The notes beneath the pieces are model-generated. The model saw only the letters and a list, made by a program, of their open reading frames with translations. It had not been told where the DNA came from and searched no databases. Source: Aplysia californica (taxonomy: Eukaryota; Mollusca; Gastropoda; Aplysiida; Aplysiidae). From it: DNA of 64,000 bases. Below, one piece after another: positions 12,870 through 21,800 of the stretch. Within the stretch, counting starts at the first letter, position 1. Each line of letters opens with the position of its first letter. The stretch spans positions 2,371,228 through 2,435,227 of the forward strand of contig NW_004797289.1 of the NCBI RefSeq assembly GCF_000002075.1. The letters are read 5' to 3'. The translations under genes and the position numbers were made by a program.

Positions 12870-15800
12870 AGAAACGCAGTGATGGAGCAAGCCCACGCAA
12901 GCCACGCCACAGCAAGCACACGCAGTGGGTGAACTGAGAGAGGGCTGTGGTGTTCTGCAGACTTCGATCTAGCCCTAAGCCTAGCTACACACACGTGTAA
13001 TGTGTCATGCGCAGGACTGCCACAAAGTCAAAACCCCAATTCATGGGTTTTTGTGGCAAGGGAAACTATCCATGAATAAATACAGCTGGATTAGTCCATG
13101 AATGCTTACTTCCCTTGCATTTCTGATTTTTAACAGGGATCTGATAGAACAGGACTTTTTCTCTGGTCCCACCATCCCTGTTATATCAGGGGTTTCCACT
13201 GTATCAATACTTAAACTCTCGTTATAAACAACTTTTTAAAAAAACCCTTGAGATAAGCAGAGGCACCTTGTCTGGGTCCTGCAGATGATTCAGCAAGTTC
13301 AGGTACTGCTCTGCGGCTTCCTTGTATCTGACAGAAACATGTTCAAGGTAAATGAAATTACACACAAAGTTGAGAAAAAAAAAGCACACAGATCAAAACA
13401 TTTGTAAACATAGAGACCTACACTCAATTGGAGATATCAATTTTCTAAATAAAGTTTACATAGATTTTCCCCAGGCCATCCACTTGGGCAAAATTCTAAA
13501 TAAGTCAGTAATCTCTTCCCAAATTGAGAAATTCTAAGTAATTAAAAACTACCTTTTTAAAAAAATGGACAAGACATACAATGGCATTAAAGACAAGGGA
13601 CTCAATGTTCTAACAAGCAAACAGGCCATAAATAGGTCTAATAAAAATTAGATATATCCTCAAGTGAAAAATTACTATTGACCACTCCTGAGATCTTGTT
13701 GGGGATGAAAAAGAAAACTTATGTTTGGCTCATACTTAGTGCAGACATATTTCTATCCAAATACTAAGGAAAGCTTTTAGAAACTATGAAACATTTATAA
13801 GAGACATAAAATCCAAGCATGACTGACAAATACCTCTGAAGTTGGAAGCAACGTTTCCCAAAGTGATGGACAGCCTGAACAAATGTAACATCAGACACAG
13901 CCCCAGATATCTCTGCCACAGTGCAGGAAAAATCCTTTATAATGTGTTTGGTATCACAACTTTTCAGCTCTCTATTGGTCACTTTCTGAAAATTCATACA
14001 TTTGTAAAGAGTCATCAGTAGGTTTCCAATGATAGAGAAGGGCACTAGTTTGAGCACAATACCATTAAAAGTGATAGTACGTTTTTTTTCTTCGGATATA
14101 TGACCATATATTGTTACAAAAGAAAATGTTTACGTACAAAAATGAGGCTAGCTTTTATGTTAACAGAAGAATATTCACACGTTAAGGCTAAACTGTGTAT
14201 GGCAAAATCAAGAAAAAATTTCATTGTTTCATGTTTCTTTCTCAAGCAGCATAATCAGGGAAAATTCTCAAAATGTGTTAGACGAATTTATTGAAAATGT
14301 TCAAAATATCTAATAAAAGGCTCGACAACAGAACCAACATATAGTCTAATAAATCAGTTACTAACACAAAACACTAGGCGGATTTTTAGACCAAACCTTG
14401 ACAAGAATACGAAGACATTCAATTTCCAGGTCATGATGCTTGAGTCTGGAATAGACACCGGCTAACTGGAGAAAAACTGTAAGGTTTTCATGATTTGCTT
14501 CCAGAGCAGCTTTGAACGACTGAATGGTAAGCTGAGAGTAATCCTGAGGACAAGAGAGAAAACAGAATGTTGTGTATCCTTACTCGAACTGAGTGTTTAC
14601 ATTACAAAGCCTTCATTTCATCCAGTATATTGTTAAAAGTACATCTTCATTATAAATATCTAAAATAAAATAAAACTAAAAAAAGTTTGTACCGGTGTCT
14701 TTAATGAAGTTCAACCCCAAACAAAACTGATGCTTTATCTCCAATTGATATTATCTCCAAAGAGTTTACAATAAATAAAATAATTAATTGCACTTACTAC
14801 ACGTTACAAGTGAAACAACATAGTCATGCCAAACAGGATAGAACAATGAACTGGTCTATATATGAAATTTAACTTTACTATATACTCTCTTAAGCCATCA
14901 GAGAGACACAAGTATCCACTCATCTCTCCCTCTCCAGAACAGCACTGAGGATGCAGCCAGAGTCAGAGTTACGATTGTCTTTCCTGGAACCACTCTTATC
15001 AATGAGTGAGCTGAACCTACATTCAATGCAAAGAGACTTCTCACAGCACTTTTCTGCATTTCAGCATCAGTTAATGCTGAGCATGTGGTCACCAAACTCA
15101 TTATTAATGCGGCCTTTACTTTAGGGGTGGGGGGATTTGGTCGTTATTGTTTCTCTTGAAGTAAACTAACAATTCTAAAGTCAAAAACAAGAAAATTGTA
15201 AAGCACTGTAAGTATACATTAGAAAAGAAACATTCACTGTGTAAGTAGATAAGAAAAAAGAAACACTTTCTCTCTCTAAGTTTACCTGAGAAAGGTAGCA
15301 TTTTGCCAGGAGACACAGAAGCCGAGACTTCTCCTCTGGGTCAAGAGGAAGGCTGAGGCTGGACTGCAATTTGTCTATTGCCAGCATGGGTTGTTGCTCG
15401 TTAATCAGCCTCTCACCTGGAGAGGACAGCAGTCATAGATTACAACAATTTAAAAAAATAAAAAAATAATAATAATAACAACAATAATGATAATGTGAAT
15501 TCACATAGTGCCTTATCCCTACAAGGCTCTAAACGCTGTAAAGTGAAAAATTATCATTCAGTATCTGATTTGATAAAATAAACATTATCAGTCCTCCATC
15601 AAACAGAAGCCAACTGGATATAAAAGGAATCCTGGACTTTTCAGAGCTCATAGAAACATGCACACCAGCGGGGGTTTAAAATTTACATTTCCTTTCGTCT
15701 ATGATATTATATCATAATGTACATTACTTTCAAACCTATGTTAAGTGTAAAATCCGGTCAATTTAAGTAGACCTGCATGTGAGCCTCAACCAGATTGTCT

Positions 15801-18800
15801 GAAAATTTTGCGCACCCCCTCCCCCCCCCCATAAAAGAGCTTTTGTGGGTGTCATGAAGGACTTCCGAGTAACGAGCGACCACCCCAACAAACACAATAA
15901 AGAAGAGACCTAACCCTAACCGTAGGCCTACCCCCAAAAAGAACCTGCAAAAGGCCTCATGTAAAAAGGCCAGCACAAGTCCAAAAAGAAAAAAAATTCA
16001 AATTAAAAAAAAACACACTCCAAAACAAACAAGGATGGCCTACATCTACATTGCTATAATAGGGTTTGATACAATAACACAATAGAATTGGAATATGAAT
16101 CCCCCATATAGATCTAGTAATCTAAATAAATCTAGATCTAGATCTTGTAGAACAAGTGAATAGGAATAGGCCTTGAACTAGAAGTCCGTATCCGATTCCA
16201 AACAGAGGGACTCATCTGAGTGTAGATCTAATCTAGATTCTAAATAAATAAATAATTCACGCACCTGATGAAATGCTTTTCACCAACATTATATTACAGC
16301 ACAACCTATGATAGGGTTTGACACAATAGAATTGGAATATGAATCCTCCATTGAGGTCAATAATGATCTATATAAATCTAGATCTAGGTTTTATTTAGAA
16401 CAAGTGAGTCGGACTTGAATGAATCCACAGGATCTGAACAATTGAATCTTACCTACCATAAGATCAGGGGTGTGGCTGAAAGACAGCAGTAAGAAGGAAC
16501 CAAGGAGAAGCAGTAGAAAGGCTACAGAAAGAGTCAGGAGCATAGAGGAGGGGGCATAGGAGGTGAGGGGGTGGGAGCAGAAAGTGGAGACGAAAGCAGA
16601 CAACAGAACATTGTTAGAGAGCAGGAAAGGATGTGAAAAGAGAACATTTGAGCGAAGAAAATTTACCATACCTACCCGGATTTGAACCCAGGACCTTTGA
16701 ACGAGAGGCAAACACCTTAACCTCTAGGCCACGGCAGCCCCCTAAAAAATCTCTAAACTTACATAAAGAAAATGTTTTCAAAAATTTCTAAACCAACAAT
16801 AAATGTAAAGAAGCACTGAAAGCAAATAGAAGTAAATCTATAATATTCCATTACATTCAAACACACAAAACAGCCAGTTCCATTCATCAAAATTCACAGC
16901 AGCATCTGGAGGAGAGGCACCACACGCAGTCAGGACCAGGTCGACCACGTCCCTGACACACGGGCTCGAACCATCAACCTCTCCATCGGGACAGGTGGGC
17001 CTACAGCACAGATACAAGCCTCTCTTCTGTGAAACTGGTTCCTGAAGGAACAGATAAATAAGAACAACATCAGACAAACAGAAAGCAGTTTGCAAACTTT
17101 CAGCCTTACTGTAGATTTGGAAGTTCAATTTCCTTACAAAACAGTATATATTTTTCCCGAAAAAATTTCACCTTCGTATCTTAAATGGCAAATATGTTGT
17201 CTGAGAGAAACAAACCCACCTGATAAAAACTGAAAAAGCTTTGAAGCTTTAAAAATCCCCAAGAAAGTAAACTCATCTCGTGCAGAATATTCAATGGCAT
17301 TCTTCAGCCGGGGAGGGGGCAAACATATCTCTTTAAAAAAAATAATATTTTAAATGTCTCATTCTTAGGTATCTTACTTCTAATCTTGTTCTCAAAAATG
17401 CATCATTTTAAAACTTATTTCAGTGATAAGTTTTTTGTTTGAATAACTAAATTTTACTTTTTAAAAAGCGTTTGGAGCTATTTGAATTCTTTATATTCTT
17501 GGTATCGAAAGGAAAAAAAAAGGTCCAACCTTTAAAACAGACTCATCCACCGATTTCCTCAGCTTTAAGAGAACATCTAAAGCTTTCGCTGAAAGTGAAA
17601 GTCCTGAACCAGATGAGTCCAGTTGTCTGTATAAACACCAAACACTGACCAGCAGCAGAAGTCTTCCAAGGACAGGCAACACTAGAAAGAAGGACAAAGG
17701 CAAAGGGGTGAAAACACAACTTTACTGATCTGTAATTGTAATCATAATCTGTTATGCACATTTAAATAATGTAAAAGTATAATTGGTCATCATCAGGCAT
17801 TGACAGACAAACTATTGTTTGCTTGCGTAAACAAAAAGCACATTTAATACAACATGGTCATTAAGTGCTCTGAAAAAGTAAGACAGACAAACAGAAACAA
17901 CAGAAGGAAAGTAAAGAAGTCGGACCTACCAGTGGCCCCCCCTCCAACAACCAGCTCGGACAAACTATTAGTTATTACACACCCATTAACACAATTTACA
18001 TCAATTTGGAGGCAGGTTACTTCACACCTGCACTGTCAGAACTAACCTCGAATGAATGGGGTACAAGATCCCAGCAGGCTGACGGAGATACTTGAAAAAA
18101 TCAAACAAAAAACTTCTCCACTTGGTAAATGTTGTGACAAACTGACCAAAGAGTCTAATCTTTTCACCACAGATACTGTCTACATTGATTTCCACAGTGA
18201 AATTTATTGAACAAAAGTATCTCGTAACATCTGGAGAATGCAACACTATGCTTCTTCCTCACAGCTATAGTGCGGTCGAAAATTCGCGGCGCAACTTATC
18301 CTAAAATATCTCTTGAACGGATGAATCACCGTAACTCATACCTTGCACAGTAGTTTGTATCAATTTGTCTTAACTTAATCATATTTTTCCATAACAATTG
18401 AGGCTAGATGTAAATTTATATAAAATACTATAAATCTTTGTCATGCGGAAAATGGGATTGTTCACAGCACTTCCTGCTTCTTGCACACATTTTGTATACG
18501 TCACAGTTCACCAATGACACTTTTTAGAGGCAAAACTTGTTACGAGAAGTTAATATTATAGTGAACACATTTTTTGCACTAGAGGTTCTCAAAAACAAGC
18601 GTTCAATCAGCATAAGGTCGCGATTAGAAAATAATGACGGACTTGCTTTTAAAAGTGATATTGTCCCAGCTGTAAACTTTTTAACTCACTTCAGACGGGT
18701 CACACAACAGTTGCGTGACCCCCGCCATGACGCTCGCGTCGGGTCTCACAAGCCCTGCGTGACCAACTTTGGAAATTTTTTTTCGCTCTACAAATCACGC

Positions 18801-21800
18801 ACGGATCGCGAGACCCGCCTCGTACCCTTGTTTGGCCAAGCCTGAGCTACTTAGATTTCGTTTCGTATCTCTGGGGCCGGTAGTTTTTAAGTTATTGAAG
18901 GTGAAGGACAGTGACCCCAACTGTGGTTGAACAGACCGGAACTCGCGCTTTGTTTTTTTTCTATACAGCTCATAGTAATCCGACAGTCGCGTCGTAGTAA
19001 CGGTCGAAGAAGTCGCATGAACAAGAATCACATAATTTCGCCGTTTTCTATACTTCTGTACGTTTTACTAGTTCTAGTGTCTCAGAATATGATGTGTCTA
19101 ATAGTTAGGATCCTGGATATGTACCCGAACACAGCCCGAGTCGTAGTTCTAGGGCTAGATCTAGCACTAGTACCGGTGTTGTTTTTCGCGCAACGAAATC
19201 ACAACGTCGTGCCGTACATCTGTCTCATGTAATTCAGTGTATGGGTCTGAATCAATGCACAGACCAGCTTTTATATTTTCACCAAACACTTGCACATATA
19301 TACAAATAAAACCAGAACACTTTGAACTTTTATTTTTGTTGTTGCAGTGAATTTCATTCTACTTGTCACGTCTCTGGAAATTTTTCGAAATTCAAATTCA
19401 TGCCAATTTTTAAAAAATCATACAAATTAAAGTATTAGACTTAGACAACTTTAGTTTTTTGTATTAGATTAAGCTTGAATGTTACTTTACTGTGTCAAAA
19501 AATGATTACAATAGGGTAATTCTGAGAGTTGTGGTGATTTATTGAAATACCCCCCAAAACGCCAGTCTTCAACGCTTGTGGCTGGTGAAAGGGCCCAGTC
19601 GCAAGTGAGTTAAAAGCTGTAGAAACCACCAGCTCGGATTTTTTATTAGTATTTATAAAGGAATTTTCTAGAATACAGAGTACAGGGGTATGAAAAGATT
19701 TTCATCAGTTAAGACAAATTGATATAAGTCATTGTGCAAATGTTGGAGAAGATATGTTCAATAGTTAAGGAGATATTTGACAATAATTTACGCCATAATT
19801 TTTTTTACCACAAAATATAAAGATTTTAAGAAGTTACAGGGTTAGTGGTATGAACAGAACCCATGTTCATCGTCTCATGGACCATATCAAGGGATCTAAA
19901 CAAAACAAAAGGCTGAAATATTAGAAACTTCTGGAAAAGTGGCACACCCTCACTGACATGAAATATGAAACACAAAAGTAAAAGAAGCCCCCCTACAAAA
20001 AAAAATGACACCTTTCGTAGCAGAATCTTTACTCACACTTGAAATGACAGAGTGGACTGTCAACAAGAGAGACAAGTCTCATGATCTCTTCCTCCACAGC
20101 AACAATACGAGAAGCACCTGGTGCAGGCCCGCTCTGTCCACTCAGCTGCAAGACTGAGCAAGGGGAAAGAAAGTCTGCTGTTTAAAATATAGTAAGATAC
20201 TCATGATGCATAGAGTAGGTAAATAGGAGAAGGCAAAGAATCTGCAAGAGAAAACAAGATTTCAACTATATGTAGTTTGTGTCTAGATGCTATCATCAGA
20301 AGGGCAGATTGAAGAGCCTTACTGTTTCACAAACATTGCATCACAGGAAACCCCATTTCCAATTCCATATCTTTTAAACCATATGCCCAATCCCAGCAAG
20401 ACACATAAAGCAGCATGGCAATACAGTAAACTACTGTACAGCTCAATTAAGACAGCTGTTGTAGGATATGTGCCAGAGGAAAAGATCAACATTGTTCATC
20501 AAAAATGAATTGTAAGGTCCAGCTCTACAAAAAGGGAAGTATTCACAAAACAAATCTTGGAAGGGTTGTGTGAGTCCAATATTTTGAACTCAAATCCACT
20601 TTCGAGTTACCATGAAATACTCAAGAGAGCACTCAGGGACTCAAATTCTGAACCAAACTGAATGTGTTATTTGCCGATGCTTAAACTGAACCTTACCAAT
20701 TAATTTATAACAACAATAATACAAAAGTAGAGAAAGGAATATATTAATAATTGTAAAAAATAACAAACAAAAATATTTGGATATGAGATGATTTGAATAG
20801 CACACAAAGAAAGAGCAGGAAAAAATACAATGCAGCAAAAAGCAAAAAGACGAAAATTGGAAAATCTTTGTTTATACTTAAATCCCCACTGGGAGAAGAA
20901 CAGTAAGTCTAAGGACTTACCAGAGTATTTGGAACTTTTTCAACTTGAGTGAATATTCGCAGCTGCTTAATACTTGAGTACTTAAGTCAGTGCTTCCACC
21001 AGCTGAAGCTGGAAAGTAAGGAAAATTCTGCCAGGGGTCTGGGGGCCGCATAGAGACCACTGAGTCGCGGTGGGGGCTCAGGGGCCGAAGCCCCCGAAGA
21101 AATTGAAATTTAGTACTTTTTGAGGGTTGAAAATGGCATTTGGGAGCATGTTTGAAGAGACTGCCTGCAAACCATAACTTATTTTTTCATCACCATTTTG
21201 TCTTGTTTGATTTCTTCACCAAGACCTACATAATATTTCCATTGATGGCAATTTTTAAAAGCTGGTTCCCCTTCCATTGCTACTATAATTCAATTAATTT
21301 GTCATTGCCGCACCATTGATAGAAGGCAAACCTGGGAATAATGAATAGATACATACCTTCACAATACAGTTACCCAGCGTATACCCTAATTTTCCTTAAA
21401 TTTCACGCCTGAATGTCGCATGTCACAACCTCGGAACACCACTTCGAATTATTCTTTATTTTAGTAGTTTTATGCAAGTTTTAGCATAAATTTCTTTAAT
21501 AGCGGCCCTTGTAAATCGTGTTCCCGAGCCGTAGAATCTTCATACTGACCATTTCTCTAGATCTAGACAAATTTGTAAAAATGTTTCTTTCCGACAGTAT
21601 TTTCCGTCTAAGACTAAGATCACAAGTCAATTTACTTGATCAACGCGCAGATTTTCCATCCGCTGCAACAATCCGAAGACAGACGGAATGAGTGAATGAT
21701 AGAAAGGAGGAAATTGGCACAAAAAGTTTGCCAGATTTTGATCAATCCACAGGTTAAAATGTACTGCCGACAAGCCCGCAATGAATGCATGGGGTATAGT

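Noticed and set aside
16898-17041. FANCG exon 7 ending at the GTGAAT donor near 16896
   Set aside because: This ends in phase 0, which would put exon 8 out of frame; the GTGTGT donor at 16865-16866 keeps frame and extends the human-like alignment.
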